Source: Haloferax sp. Atlit-12N (lineage in GTDB: Archaea > Halobacteriota > Halobacteria > Halobacteriales > Haloferacaceae). Taken from it: 64,000 bases of DNA. The stretch spans positions 248,001 through 312,000 of the forward strand of contig NZ_PSYW01000003.1 of assembly GCF_003383095.1 (NCBI RefSeq), given 5' to 3'. This document shows positions 24,945 to 33,738 of the stretch, one piece after another (the stretch's first letter is position 1; every line of letters begins with the position of its first letter). Under the pieces are notes generated by a model. It had not been told where the DNA came from, ran no database searches, and saw only the letters and a program-made list of their open reading frames with translations. The position numbers and the translations under genes are program-made.

Positions 24945-25595
24945 TCACTCGTCGAGGAGAATTGACTCGACCAGCTCCGAGGTCCCCCGCCTGATGCGCC
25001 CGCTGACGGCCGTCGGCGAGATGTCGAGTATCTCCGAGAGGTCTTCGAGCGCCGCCTCTCGCGGCTCCTCGAAGTAGCCGTGTTCGTAGGCAGCGACGAG
25101 CGCGTCGCGCTGGGCGTCGGTCAGTTTGCTCGGCTCGCCGTTCATCCAGCCGTCCTGTCGGAACATCCGGTTCAGCTCGAAAGTGATGTCGTTCGACTCG
25201 CAGTACTCCCACAGCTCCGAGAGCGCCTCGCGGTCCGAGAGCTGGAGCCGGACCCGCCAGCCCGCCGTGTCGTTGCTGCACGCGTCGAGCATGAGCCCGC
25301 CGAGTTCCGTGATGATAGGCGAGAGGAGAATCGCGTCCTGCGTGTGTCCGATACGATACACCGCGGACCCCTCCCGCTCGGAGACGAGCTGCCAGTCGCT
25401 GACCGTGTGGTCGACTTCCAGCGCCGCTTCGAACGCCGAGACATCCGAGCACTTCACGACGAAGAAGAACAGGCCGGTCTCGGGGTCCGTCGCGGACTGC
25501 GAGACGACGTCTATCTCGCTCGCGGCCTCCGACTGAATCGTCGGCGTCAACGCGAGGTCGTCGTGCGCGATGTCGGCGACGGTTATCAGACTCAT
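24945..25595 (-). CDS. Bat-type (HTH-10) regulator of the betaine block
   Basis: Protein of 216 residues with the HTH-10 domain at the C-terminus (KLTDAQRDALVAAYEHGYFEEPREA, then LEDLSEILDISPTAVSGRI). The N-terminal part has the beta-rich FFFVVKCSDVSAFEAAL and AVYRIGHTQDAILL pattern of the family. The start at 25595 (MSLITVADIAHDDL) matches the conserved family N-terminus; the upstream Met adds 14 unconserved residues. It is convergent with the gbcA operon and is the obvious candidate to sense or control betaine use. Confidence 0.85.
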   Translation of the reverse strand: MSLITVADIAHDDLALTPTIQSEAASEIDVVSQSATDPETGLFFFVVKCSDVSAFEAALEVDHTVSDWQLVSEREGSAVYRIGHTQDAILLSPIITELGGLMLDACSNDTAGWRVRLQLSDREALSELWEYCESNDITFELNRMFRQDGWMNGEPSKLTDAQRDALVAAYEHGYFEEPREAALEDLSEILDISPTAVSGRIRRGTSELVESILLDE

Positions 25596-25770
25596 CGTGG
25601 CTTCACCTCGTGGATAAAGAGATTCGACACCGGGCAAACCAGGCTGCCGGTTCGGTTGAAAGACACGAAGTCGTTTCGACGTTCGCGACAGAAGCGTTTC
25701 TCGTGGGCACGATATAGTAGTTTGACTATCAGATTCTCGCTTATAGCTTTCGACGCATATTCTGGGGGTC

Positions 25771-25778
25771 TATATAAA
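25771..25778 (+). promoter_or_regulatory. TATA box of the gene at 25838
   Basis: TATATAAA lies 60 bases before the ATG at 25838. This predicts a transcript with a leader of about 35 bases. Confidence 0.5.
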
Positions 25779-25837
25779 CCGACTCAGTATTCCACACCGC
25801 TTTTCAGGGAGTCCCGGCGCGTCCGTCGAGACGAACA

Positions 25838-26716
25838 ATGAGCGTGGGCACATCGCTTCGGCGACTGGGCGAATTCCTCGAAGAGTGCGAGCGGACGGGC
25901 GCCACGAGCGTCCGTGAGTCGTCCGTGACAGTCACGGAGTCGGGCGCGTCCGCGGATGTCGAGTTTGCGCTCTCGTCGGACGCCGACGGCGACGCACCCG
26001 TTCGAATCCGAGACGCGTCGCTCGACTCCGACGGGGCGATTGGGCTCACACTGGGCGTCGACGATGTCCTGCCGAGCAACCGCAAGCACGTCGCCGTCGA
26101 CGCCACAGACGTTTCGCTCGACGGCGACCCTGTGGTCGTCGTCACGGTCGCGACCGAGACGCCGACGACGAGTTCAATCGAGACGGCCGACGACGATGCC
26201 GATATCGAACTGCCCGAAGCCGTTCGGAATCCGAACGTGCCGGCGTTCGAAGACACGCCGTACCTCGAAGCCGTGTACGCGCGGTACGAGACGTTCGAGC
26301 GGATGGCCGACGCCTTCGAGATGGACGTGACGGACGAGACGGTCCGCAGGTACATGATCGACCAAGGCGTCCACGAGCCGTCGTCGTACGAAACGTCGCT
26401 CGCCGGCGACCCGGCGGGCGTCGAGCGACCGCCGACGCCCGCGACGGACGGCGACGGGTCGCCCGAGGCGCTCGCCGACGGCATCGGCCTGCCCGAGTCA
26501 GTCACAATCGGTCAACTCGCCGACGCCGCTAACGACGCCAAGACCGTCTACGAGTTCGGCAAGGCGCTCGACCTCGAACGCATGGACGCGCTCGACCTGC
26601 TCCAAGACCTCGACCTGCTCGAATTCGTGATGGGCCGACTCACGACCGACGACGACCCGGACGTGAGTCGGGAGGACGTCGTGGCGCGCATCAGGCAGTC
26701 GGCCGGAGAAACGTAG
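25838..26716 (+). CDS. Haloarchaeal HTH-containing protein of unknown function
   Basis: Acidic protein of 292 residues. The middle segment at about 130-185 (NPNVPAFEDTPYLEAVYARY, then FERMADAFEMDVTDETVRRYMIDQGVHEP) resembles an HTH domain seen in many haloarchaeal proteins. The N-terminal 100 residues are beta-rich and the C-terminus is a helical segment ending in a conserved VVARIRQSA. It may be a transcription factor. It sits alone between the HTH-10 gene and the dehydratase gene, transcribed divergently from the former. Confidence 0.78.
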   Translation: MSVGTSLRRLGEFLEECERTGATSVRESSVTVTESGASADVEFALSSDADGDAPVRIRDASLDSDGAIGLTLGVDDVLPSNRKHVAVDATDVSLDGDPVVVVTVATETPTTSSIETADDDADIELPEAVRNPNVPAFEDTPYLEAVYARYETFERMADAFEMDVTDETVRRYMIDQGVHEPSSYETSLAGDPAGVERPPTPATDGDGSPEALADGIGLPESVTIGQLADAANDAKTVYEFGKALDLERMDALDLLQDLDLLEFVMGRLTTDDDPDVSREDVVARIRQSAGET

Positions 26717-26872
26717 CGGACGCTTCGTCTGTGTCGATAATTCGGTTGGCGGGGAGCGCGTCGGTACGCCCGTCGTTCAAGCTGTGTTCCGCCTGGACTC
26801 ACACAACGTGTCAAAAGTATTATTTTTGTAGGCAAGCGGCGGGAAGAGACCGAGTGCGACGGACGACGCGGG

Positions 26873-28114
26873 CTATCGCCGGGCCGAAACGTCGTCAACC
26901 GCATAACCCGCGTCTTCTATCGTGTCCACGACGGCCGCCGCGTGTTCGGCCCCCTTCGTCTCGATTCGGAACAGGAGATGGGCCTCGCCGACGTCGAGGG
27001 CGTCGACGGCGCGGACGTGGCGAACGTCGTGAATGTTCGCGTCGCGGTCGGCGATGAGTCGCGAAAGTCGCGCCATCTCGCCGGGTTCGTCCCGGATTCG
27101 AACCCGGAGACGGAGCGTCTGGCGACGGTTGGTCAGCGCGTGAACGAGCACCGTCTGGAGCATCGTCATGTCCAGATTTCCCCCGCAGAGAAGCGGCATG
27201 ACGGTCTCGCCCTCGACGTCGAGGTCGTCGCTCAGTATGGCGGCGACGGAGGCGGCACCGGCGCCCTCGACGACCTGCTTGGCGCGTTCGAGCAAGAGGA
27301 GGATGGCCTCCGCGATTTCCCCGTCGGAGACCGTGACGACCTCGTCGACGTGTTCCTCGATAGTTCGAAGCGTCAACTCGGAGATGCCGCCGGTGGCGAT
27401 GCCGTCCGCGATAGTGTTCGTGTCGTCGAGCGTCACGGGGACGCCCTTGTCGAGGCTCTCGTGGACCGTCTCCGCGCCCTCGGCCTGCACACCGACGACG
27501 CGAATGTCGGGGTCGTGGTGTTTTATCGCAGTGGCGATACCCGAGATGAGGCCGCCACCACCGATGGGGACGACCACGGTGTCCATCTCGGGGAGGTCGT
27601 GGTACATCTCGACGCCGAGCGTTCCCTGCCCGGCGACGATGTCGCAGTCGTCGTACGCGTGGACGAACTCGGCGTCCGACCCTTCAGCGAGCGACTGAGC
27701 GTACGCCATCGTTTCCTGGAAGTCCTCACCGACGAGTTCGACCAAAGCGCCGTAGTCACGCGTCGCATCGATTTTCGTCTGCGGGGCGTTCTCCGGCATC
27801 ACGACCGTGGAGTCGGCCCCGCACTCGGTCGCCGCGAGCGCGACGCCTTGCGCGTGGTTGCCGGCGCTCGCGGCCACGAACTCATCGATTCCGCGGTCGG
27901 TATCCTGTCGAATCTTGTTGTACGCCCCCCGCGTCTTGAACGACCCCGTCCACTGGAGGTGTTCCATCTTCAGGTAGACGTCCGCGCCGACGAGGTCTCC
28001 GAGCGAGGTGCTCCGCTCTATCGGCGTTCGCTTGACGACGCGCTCGTTTTCGAGTCGCTCGCGCGCGCGCTCGATGTCGCTGTACTGTACCGGGAGGGAC
28101 TCGGCCTCACTCAT
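26873..28114 (-). CDS. ilvA: Threonine/serine ammonia-lyase with ACT-like domain
   Basis: Pyridoxal-phosphate enzyme of 413 residues that deaminates threonine to 2-oxobutyrate or serine to pyruvate. The PLP lysine is Lys60 in SFKTRGAYNK, the glycine loop is PIGGGGLISG and the Asn/Gly motif ASAGNHAQGVA is present. The last 80 residues form an ACT-like regulatory domain (RLRVRIRDEPGEMARL), giving the length of the short IlvA/TdcB class. It is divergent from glyA, and beside betaine genes it could supply the serine-to-pyruvate step, as well as isoleucine synthesis. Confidence 0.9.
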   Translation of the reverse strand: MSEAESLPVQYSDIERARERLENERVVKRTPIERSTSLGDLVGADVYLKMEHLQWTGSFKTRGAYNKIRQDTDRGIDEFVAASAGNHAQGVALAATECGADSTVVMPENAPQTKIDATRDYGALVELVGEDFQETMAYAQSLAEGSDAEFVHAYDDCDIVAGQGTLGVEMYHDLPEMDTVVVPIGGGGLISGIATAIKHHDPDIRVVGVQAEGAETVHESLDKGVPVTLDDTNTIADGIATGGISELTLRTIEEHVDEVVTVSDGEIAEAILLLLERAKQVVEGAGAASVAAILSDDLDVEGETVMPLLCGGNLDMTMLQTVLVHALTNRRQTLRLRVRIRDEPGEMARLSRLIADRDANIHDVRHVRAVDALDVGEAHLLFRIETKGAEHAAAVVDTIEDAGYAVDDVSARR

Positions 28115-28486
28115 CGGCGAGACACCTCGGCGGTCGGTCCCACGGTGCGCAGTGACGGCACGCGCGTATCCCCTCGGTTCCCGGACGTTCCGTAGTCTGT
28201 GATAGTTCTTAGCACGGTATGTGAGAAACGTGACGAAGTTCCAATATAGAGCTATCGCTGGTCGGCGCTCAGCCTGGCGGAAACTGAATAGGTAATACGC
28301 CGATTTTGGCCGTTAGCGAACCCAGTTCGGATTATCTTTCGGGAATACCCAAGAGACACTCACCACGCTTATCGACCCGAACACAGAACATACGTGTCCT
28401 GTCACGTTGTGGTTCTGGTGCGTCATTCCACCCTCGTCTCGGGGGGTCGGCGAAGCGTTATACCGCAGAGTCGAGATGCACTCACG
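28115..28486. other. Divergent spacer between ilvA and glyA
   Basis: This 372-base spacer holds no gene I can support. It must contain both promoters; the glyA TATA element is listed separately. The part around 28200-28330 is comparatively AT-rich. Confidence 0.4.
28457..28463 (+). promoter_or_regulatory. TATA box of glyA
   Basis: The element GTTATAC lies 24-30 bases before the ATG at 28487. This fits a leaderless transcript and supports that start over upstream in-frame codons. Confidence 0.5.
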
Positions 28487-29734
28487 ATGCCTTACGACAC
28501 CGTTCGAGAGACCGACCCGGCCGTCGCCGACGCGCTGACGGGCGAACGCCAGCGGCAGAACGACACGCTCGCCATGATAGCGAGCGAGAACCACGTCAGC
28601 GAGGCGGTTATGGAGGCCCAAAGCTCGGAGCTGACGAACAACTACGCCGAGGGCTACCCGGGAAGCCGGTACTACGGCGGCTGTGAGCACGCCGACGAGG
28701 TCGAACAGCTCGCCATCGACCGCGCCAAGGAGCTCTGGGGCGCCGACCACGTCAACGTCCAACCGCACTCGGGGTCGCAGGCGAACATGGGTGTGTTCCT
28801 CACCGTGCTCGAACCCGGCGACAAGATTCTCTCGCTCGATTTGACCCACGGCGGCCACCTGAGCCACGGCCATCCGGTGAACGTCGCGGGGAAGACGTAC
28901 GAGGTCGAACAGTACGAGGTCGACGCCGAGACCGGCTACGTCGACTACGAGCAACTCGCCGAGAAGGCCGAGGAGTTCGACCCTGACATCGTCATCTCGG
29001 GCTACTCCGCGTACCCACGGGAGGTCGACTGGGAGCGCGTACAGGCCGCGGCCGAGGCGGTCGACGCGTACCACCTCGCCGACATCGCCCACATCACGGG
29101 CCTCGTCGCCGCGGGCGAACACTCGTCTCCCGTCGGCACCGCGGACTTCGTCACCGGTTCGACCCACAAGACGATTCGGTCGGGTCGCGGCGGCATCATC
29201 ATGTGCGACGAAGAACACGCCGACGACGTCGATTCCGCGGTCTTCCCCGGTCTCCAGGGCGGCCCGATACTGCACAACGTCGCCGGCAAGGCCGTCGGCT
29301 TCGGCGAGGCGCTGACCCCCGAGTTCGAGGAGTACGCGTCGCAGGTCGTCGATAACGCCGCCGCCCTCGGCGAGCGGCTACAGGAGCGCGGCCTCGAACT
29401 CGTCTCCGGAGGCACGGACACCCACTTGGTCCTCGTCGACCTCCGGCCGTCCCACCCGGACACGACCGGCAAAGACGTGGAAGCGGCCCTCGAAGAGGTC
29501 GGTATCGTCCTCAACGCCAACACGGTCCCCGGCGAGAGTCGCTCGGCGTTCAACCCGAGCGGGATTCGCGCCGGAACGCCCGCGCTCACCACCCGCGGGT
29601 TCGACGAGGAGGCCTGCCGGACCGTCGCCGACCTCATCTACGAGGTCGTCGACGCGCCGCACGACGAGTCGGTCAAGGGGTTCGTCGACCAGAAGGTCGA
29701 CGAACTGACCGACGAGTACCCGCTGTACGACTGA
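28487..29734 (+). CDS. glyA: Serine hydroxymethyltransferase
   Basis: Enzyme of 415 residues interconverting serine and glycine with a folate one-carbon unit in the cytoplasm. Signatures are SENHVSEAVMEAQSSELTNNYAEGYPGSRYYGG, listed here as residues 33-65, HSGSQAN and the PLP lysine Lys228 in GSTHKTIRSGRGG. Length is normal. It may be the general housekeeping enzyme. In this neighbourhood it also joins glycine and the methylene groups released from dimethylglycine and sarcosine to form serine, which the neighbouring dehydratase can turn to pyruvate. Confidence 0.95.
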   Translation: MPYDTVRETDPAVADALTGERQRQNDTLAMIASENHVSEAVMEAQSSELTNNYAEGYPGSRYYGGCEHADEVEQLAIDRAKELWGADHVNVQPHSGSQANMGVFLTVLEPGDKILSLDLTHGGHLSHGHPVNVAGKTYEVEQYEVDAETGYVDYEQLAEKAEEFDPDIVISGYSAYPREVDWERVQAAAEAVDAYHLADIAHITGLVAAGEHSSPVGTADFVTGSTHKTIRSGRGGIIMCDEEHADDVDSAVFPGLQGGPILHNVAGKAVGFGEALTPEFEEYASQVVDNAAALGERLQERGLELVSGGTDTHLVLVDLRPSHPDTTGKDVEAALEEVGIVLNANTVPGESRSAFNPSGIRAGTPALTTRGFDEEACRTVADLIYEVVDAPHDESVKGFVDQKVDELTDEYPLYD

Positions 29735-29959
29735 CCGGACACCGAGTCGGTTCGCCTCGAACCGAACGTCTTCCGATGGAGTCTCACAGGCGGGCGACAC
29801 GAATTATAAAAATTCTTACATTTGTTGTTCTCTCGTCCGAGTCGTTCGAGGGCCACTCAAACACCCGAAATCGGGGGAAAGAAGCGAAATCGGTAGGCCA
29901 TCCGAGACCCGCGGCGCACGTATAAGTAGGGCCGTCGAGACCGGTTTCGACGAAGCGAT

Positions 29960-30379
29960 ATGTCCGATGCAATCAATCTCGAGACGGCGAAGGTACTCAT
30001 CGAAGCGGCGGAAGCGGAGGCCGAGTCGATGGGACTGCGAATGGTGATTACGGTCGCGAACCCGGAGGGTAACCTCATCGCACAGCACCGAATGGACGAC
30101 GCGTGGCTCGCGAGCGTCGACATCTCTCGGAACAAGGCGTACACGGCGGCCGCGCTCAAAACACCCACGCACGAACTCGCCGAGGCGACCGAGCCCGGCG
30201 AGTCGCTCTGGGGTCTCCAGACGACAGACGAGAACCGACTCGTCGTCTTCGGCGGCGGCTATCCGCTCGAAGTCGACGGCGAAATCGTCGGGACCGTCGG
30301 CGTCAGCGGCGGTGAGGTGTCCGAAGACATGGCGGTCGCGAGCGCCGCGGTCGAACGGTTCGAAGAACTCGTCGAATAA
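29960..30379 (+). CDS. GlcG/HbpS-like (DUF336) protein
   Basis: Protein of 139 residues in the HbpS/GlcG family, small alpha-beta proteins found next to many catabolic genes; some bind haem or cobalamin. Typical features are LETAKVLIEAAEAEAESMG, RMDDAWLASVDISRNKAYTAAAL and VVFGGGYPLEVDGEIVGTVGVSGG. No signal peptide is present, so it is cytoplasmic. A TATA-like CGTATAAGT lies about 38 bases before the ATG. It is monocistronic with a T-run after the stop. Function is unknown. Confidence 0.87.
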   Translation: MSDAINLETAKVLIEAAEAEAESMGLRMVITVANPEGNLIAQHRMDDAWLASVDISRNKAYTAAALKTPTHELAEATEPGESLWGLQTTDENRLVVFGGGYPLEVDGEIVGTVGVSGGEVSEDMAVASAAVERFEELVE

Positions 30380-30399
30380 CCGGCGTCGACGTCAGCCGC

Positions 30400-30405
30400 T
30401 TTTTT
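30400..30405 (+). terminator. T-run after the HbpS-like gene
   Basis: Six T residues follow 20 bases after the stop codon and precede a GC-rich inverted sequence (CGCCCGTCCGACGGGCG) that can also form a hairpin. Confidence 0.5.
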
Positions 30406-30431
30406 GGGCCGCCCGTCCGACGGGCGAGTGC

Positions 30432-31589
30432 TCAGTTCCCACCGGCTTCGAACAGCCCGCGGAGCGCCGTGCGGAGGATGTCGTACCCGGCTTCGACCTC
30501 CGACAGTTCAATGTACTCGTCGTAGGCGTGGGCCTGCGCCATCGACCCCGGTCCCCACGTAATCGCGTCCATCCCGGCGTCGTTGACGAGGTTCCGAACG
30601 TCGGTCGCCGCCCGAATACCCCACGGTTCGGGGTCGATATCCGCCTGCTCGGCGGCCACGTTCCGAAAGCGCGTCGCGATGTCGCTGTCGGTCGGAACCG
30701 CCGCGGACTCGTAGACCCGCGTTCGCGTCCACTCGACGCGCAGGTCGTGTTCGGCCGCGACATCGGAGAGTAGTGCGTCGATTTCGGCGTCGACCTCCTC
30801 GACGGACTCCGCGGGGACGAACCGCCTGTCGACCGTTATCGTCGCGCTCTCCGGGACGACGTTCTCCTTCGTCCCCGCCTCGAACCGCGTGACTGTCGCG
30901 GTCGGGTGACCGACGAGCGAGTCGGAGCGCGCTCGAATCTCCTCGTCGTACGCTTCGAGCGCGTCGAGAACGGGCCGGGCGTTCCCAATCGCGTTGTCCC
31001 CCTCGTCGGGGCGACTCGCGTGTGACGGGTCGCCGCCGACGGAAATCTCGTACCATCCGAGCCCCTTCGCGCTCGTCGCGGTCCGCAGCGCCGTCGGTTC
31101 GAGCACGACGCCGTACTCACCGTCGTAACCGCGTTCGAGGAGCGTCTTCGTTCCCGGTTCGGCCGTCTCCTCGCCGACGGCGGCGTGGAACACGACCGAG
31201 CCGTCGAGGGCCCCGGAATCGAACGCGTCGGCGAACTCGACCGTCGCGAGCATCGCGAGGGCGACGCCGCACTTCATATCCGCGCTCCCGCGGCCGTACA
31301 GTCTGCCGTCTCTGACGGTCGGTTCGTACGGCGGGTGCGTCCACTTGTCACGGTCGCCCGCCGGGACCACGTCGAGGTGGCCGTTGAGGACGACCGAGGG
31401 CTCGCCGTCGCCGACGCGCGCCGCGACCTGCGGTCGGTCGGGGAACGGTTCCTCGATGAGCGTCGCCGAGACGCCTCGGGATTCGAGCCAGTCGTACACG
31501 AAGTTCGCCGCCGCCGCCTCGTCTCCCGGTGGGTTTTCGGTCTCGATTTCGACGAGACTCGTGAGCAACGAGAGTAACTCCTCGTCCAT
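30432..31589 (-). CDS. M20-family metallopeptidase/deacylase (ArgE/DapE type)
   Basis: Zinc hydrolase of 385 residues, standard length for acetylornithine deacetylase or succinyl-diaminopimelate desuccinylase. Metal and catalytic residues are visible as His71 and Asp73 (NGHLDVVP), Asp104 (GRGSADMKCG) and Glu140-Glu141 (GEETAEPG). A dimerisation lid domain lies near 180-290. It is a single gene between convergent HbpS-like and upstream sequences. Substrate is uncertain; haloarchaea carry several paralogues. Confidence 0.85.
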   Translation of the reverse strand: MDEELLSLLTSLVEIETENPPGDEAAAANFVYDWLESRGVSATLIEEPFPDRPQVAARVGDGEPSVVLNGHLDVVPAGDRDKWTHPPYEPTVRDGRLYGRGSADMKCGVALAMLATVEFADAFDSGALDGSVVFHAAVGEETAEPGTKTLLERGYDGEYGVVLEPTALRTATSAKGLGWYEISVGGDPSHASRPDEGDNAIGNARPVLDALEAYDEEIRARSDSLVGHPTATVTRFEAGTKENVVPESATITVDRRFVPAESVEEVDAEIDALLSDVAAEHDLRVEWTRTRVYESAAVPTDSDIATRFRNVAAEQADIDPEPWGIRAATDVRNLVNDAGMDAITWGPGSMAQAHAYDEYIELSEVEAGYDILRTALRGLFEAGGN

Positions 31590-31712
31590 GGTTTCGGTCG
31601 TCTATCGACAGAGACGGGCGTGTGTTAAGGGTTCGTGCGGTAGCTTTTTTCCGACGCGGGCGCAGGCGTCGAAGGATTCGTGCGAACGCCGCGTGTCGCG
31701 TGTCGCGCGCCG

Positions 31713-32945
31713 CTATTCGAGCGTGGAGATACGGCTGTCCCGGAGGAGAACCCGCTTGACGATGTCCGGGTCTTCGAGCAGGCGGTGGGTCCCGTGGACG
31801 CCCTGCCCGCGGCCGCGGCCTCGGACCTCCGACTGGATGACGTTGAGGAAGTCGAGTTCCTGCAGGAGTTCCTGCACGCGGCGCTCAGAGAGTTGGTCCA
31901 TGTCGAGGTCGTCGGCGACGGTGAGATACTGTCGGTAAATCTTGTTCGTCGTAATCTCGGCGGTCTTTCGTCCGCCGGTCTGAAGGACGAGCGAGTAGAG
32001 GACGGCTTTCGACTGCGTGGCGGTTCCTTCGAGGAGTTCGCTGAAGCGGTCGGCCTCGCTTTTTTCTTTCGCCGCCCGGACGTGGTCGTCGGTGACGGTC
32101 TCGGCGCTCTCGTTGCGCGCGATGCGGCCGGCGTTCCGAAGGATGTCGATGGCTTTCCGCGCGTCGCCGTGTTCCTGGGCGGCGAGCGCGCTCGCGAGGG
32201 GAATCACGTCGTCGGTGAGAACGCTCGGCTTGAACGCGTCCTTCCGGTTTTCGAGGATTTCGCGGAGCTGGTTCGCGTCGTACGACGGGAAGACGAGTTC
32301 GTCGTGGGCGAAGCTCGATTTGACGCGCTCCGTGAGTTCCTCGGGGTAGTCGATCTTGTTCGAGATGCCGATGATGCCGATGCGCGAATCCACTATCTTC
32401 TGATTCTCTCCCGCGCGTGAGAGCTTTCGAAGCACCTCGTCGTCGCGGAGCATGTCGATTTCGTCGAGGATGACGATGGTCACGTCCGAACAGGTATCGA
32501 GCACCTGCCACAGTCGGTTGTAGTAGTCGCCGGTCGACAGCCCGCGCTCGGGAATCGTCATCCCGCTTTTCGATGGGTCGTTGACCTGCGAGGCGAGCGT
32601 CTTGATCACCGACGCCTCGGTGTGCTGTTCGCCGCAGTCGATGACGGCGATGCGAACGTCGACGTCCTCGCGGACCGCCTCGTGTTGAAGTCGCTCGCTG
32701 ACGAGCCGGGCGGTGAGCGTCTTTCCAGACCCCGTCTTCCCGAAGATGAACAGGTGGGTCGGTTCACGTCCGAAGATGGCGGGGTTGAGCGCCTGTGCGA
32801 CTTTCGACATGTGCTCGTCGCGACCGACGATCTTGTCGGGACCCGGGAGGTGAGAGATTTTGAGGATATCCTCATTCGCGAAGATAGGCTGGTCGTAGCG
32901 AAACAGCGGGTCGCGAGTCCCACCCTCGCTCTCGTCCGATGTCAT
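31713..32945 (-). CDS. orc: Orc1/Cdc6 replication initiator
   Basis: AAA+ initiator of 410 residues. Walker A is FGKTGSGKT at 69-77, Walker B VTIVILDEIDML near 155, and sensor residues follow in IIGISNKIDYPEEL. The C-terminal winged helix begins around 325 and ends with a basic tip (SEVRGRGRGQGVHGTHRLLED). It should bind the repeats immediately upstream and load the Mcm helicase. A TATA box lies 26-35 bases before the ATG. The gene reads away from the origin array, as is usual for haloarchaeal origin-linked orc genes. Confidence 0.95.
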   Translation of the reverse strand: MTSDESEGGTRDPLFRYDQPIFANEDILKISHLPGPDKIVGRDEHMSKVAQALNPAIFGREPTHLFIFGKTGSGKTLTARLVSERLQHEAVREDVDVRIAVIDCGEQHTEASVIKTLASQVNDPSKSGMTIPERGLSTGDYYNRLWQVLDTCSDVTIVILDEIDMLRDDEVLRKLSRAGENQKIVDSRIGIIGISNKIDYPEELTERVKSSFAHDELVFPSYDANQLREILENRKDAFKPSVLTDDVIPLASALAAQEHGDARKAIDILRNAGRIARNESAETVTDDHVRAAKEKSEADRFSELLEGTATQSKAVLYSLVLQTGGRKTAEITTNKIYRQYLTVADDLDMDQLSERRVQELLQELDFLNVIQSEVRGRGRGQGVHGTHRLLEDPDIVKRVLLRDSRISTLE

Positions 32946-32970
32946 GTGAGTTCGCTATTCATACTCTCCC

Positions 32971-32980
32971 CTAATAAAGG
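32971..32980 (-). promoter_or_regulatory. TATA box of the orc gene
   Basis: On the minus strand this reads CCTTTATTAG. It lies about 30 bases before the ATG at 32945 and 13 bases from the first origin repeat, so Orc1 binding could control its own gene. Confidence 0.5.
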
Positions 32981-32992
32981 TGAAGGGGTGGA

Positions 32993-33286
32993 CTCGCGTT
33001 TGTAACAGCGATAAATACGGCCGTTTGAGCGGTATTTCAGTCCCGGTTTTGGATTCGACGATCAACGAGTAGTATCGCGCAAGTAAGACTGTCAGACACC
33101 ACCCTCGCGTTTGTAACCGGCGAGACGGCCACGAGGAAGACGTGGCCGGTGGGGGTACACTCGCGTTTGTAACTCGGCCGCCGAGAGACCACCCTCGCGT
33201 TTGTAATCGAGCGGGGGAGTACCATCGCGTTTGTAACGTCGAGTGACGAGAGCGGCGGTGCAGACACACCACCCTCGCGGATGTAA
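32993..33286 (+). repeat. Forward ORB array, six copies
   Basis: Copies of CTCGCGTTTGTAA are at 32993-33005, 33104-33116, 33160-33172 and 33194-33206. Variants are ATCGCGTTTGTAA at 33224-33236 and CTCGCGGATGTAA at 33274-33286. Spacing is uneven (111, 56, 34, 30 and 50 bases). Confidence 0.9.
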
Positions 33287-33348
33287 CGCGAATCGGTGTG
33301 GGGGTGGGTCGGCGAGCGGGGTGTTGTCGGTTGATTTTGCCCCTAGAT

Positions 33349-33412
33349 TTACAAACGCGAGGGGGGTGTGTCGAATTCGCCTAGGGTCTGGCGTAGCCGT
33401 TACAAACGCGAG
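33349..33412 (-). repeat. Inverted ORB pair
   Basis: TTACAAACGCGAG occurs at 33349-33361 and 33400-33412. Both are followed by the same GGGGGTGTGT tail, so about 23 bases are identical between the two copies. They face the forward array. Confidence 0.9.
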
Positions 33413-33545
33413 GGGGGTGTGTGTGTGTACTCCCGAGCGCAGACGGACGAATCATGAACAAGACCCATTTCGAAGAACAGCCACGACACCTCGACACGCA
33501 TCCAACGACGCGATACCGTTCTCTTCACTGACACACTGGACTAAC

Positions 33546-33566
33546 ACTAGTAGCTAGACTACTAGT
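33546..33566. repeat. Perfect 8-base-arm hairpin beside the origin
   Basis: ACTAGTAG and CTACTAGT flank a CTAGA loop. An AT-rich run of CAACAATA repeats follows. No gene explains it. Confidence 0.6.
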
Positions 33567-33738
33567 TCTGCTACTCAACACAACAATACAACAATACAAC
33601 AACCCGAAAACAGCCACCGTCAGCACCGATACCGTCTCCCGACCTCCAGTTAACCGCCTTCCCAACTTCGCCAACACGTCAGTACGTCACCCGGTGTCTC
33701 AACGGCCACCGAATACCCGTCGACTACCCACCGAGTGC

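Larger units (their letters stand above)
32946..33738. other. Replication origin with Orc1-binding repeats
   Basis: This gene-free stretch holds eight copies of the 13-base core CTCGCGTTTGTAA. Forward copies start at 32993, 33104, 33160, 33194, 33224 (one change) and 33274 (two changes). Inverted copies start at 33349 and 33400. Several are flanked by a G-run (GGGGGT or similar), as in haloarchaeal ORB elements. Opposed arrays next to an orc gene define an origin. The AT-richer segment 33541-33620, with CAACAATA repeats and a perfect hairpin, may be the unwinding element; the gap 33287-33348 between opposed arrays is the alternative. Confidence 0.9.

Noticed and set aside
32993-33412. CRISPR array
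   Set aside because: The repeats are short origin cores in both directions with uneven spacing and no cas genes.
33243-33557. 104-residue frame through the origin
   Set aside because: It consists of translated ORB repeats and has no codon bias of a gene.
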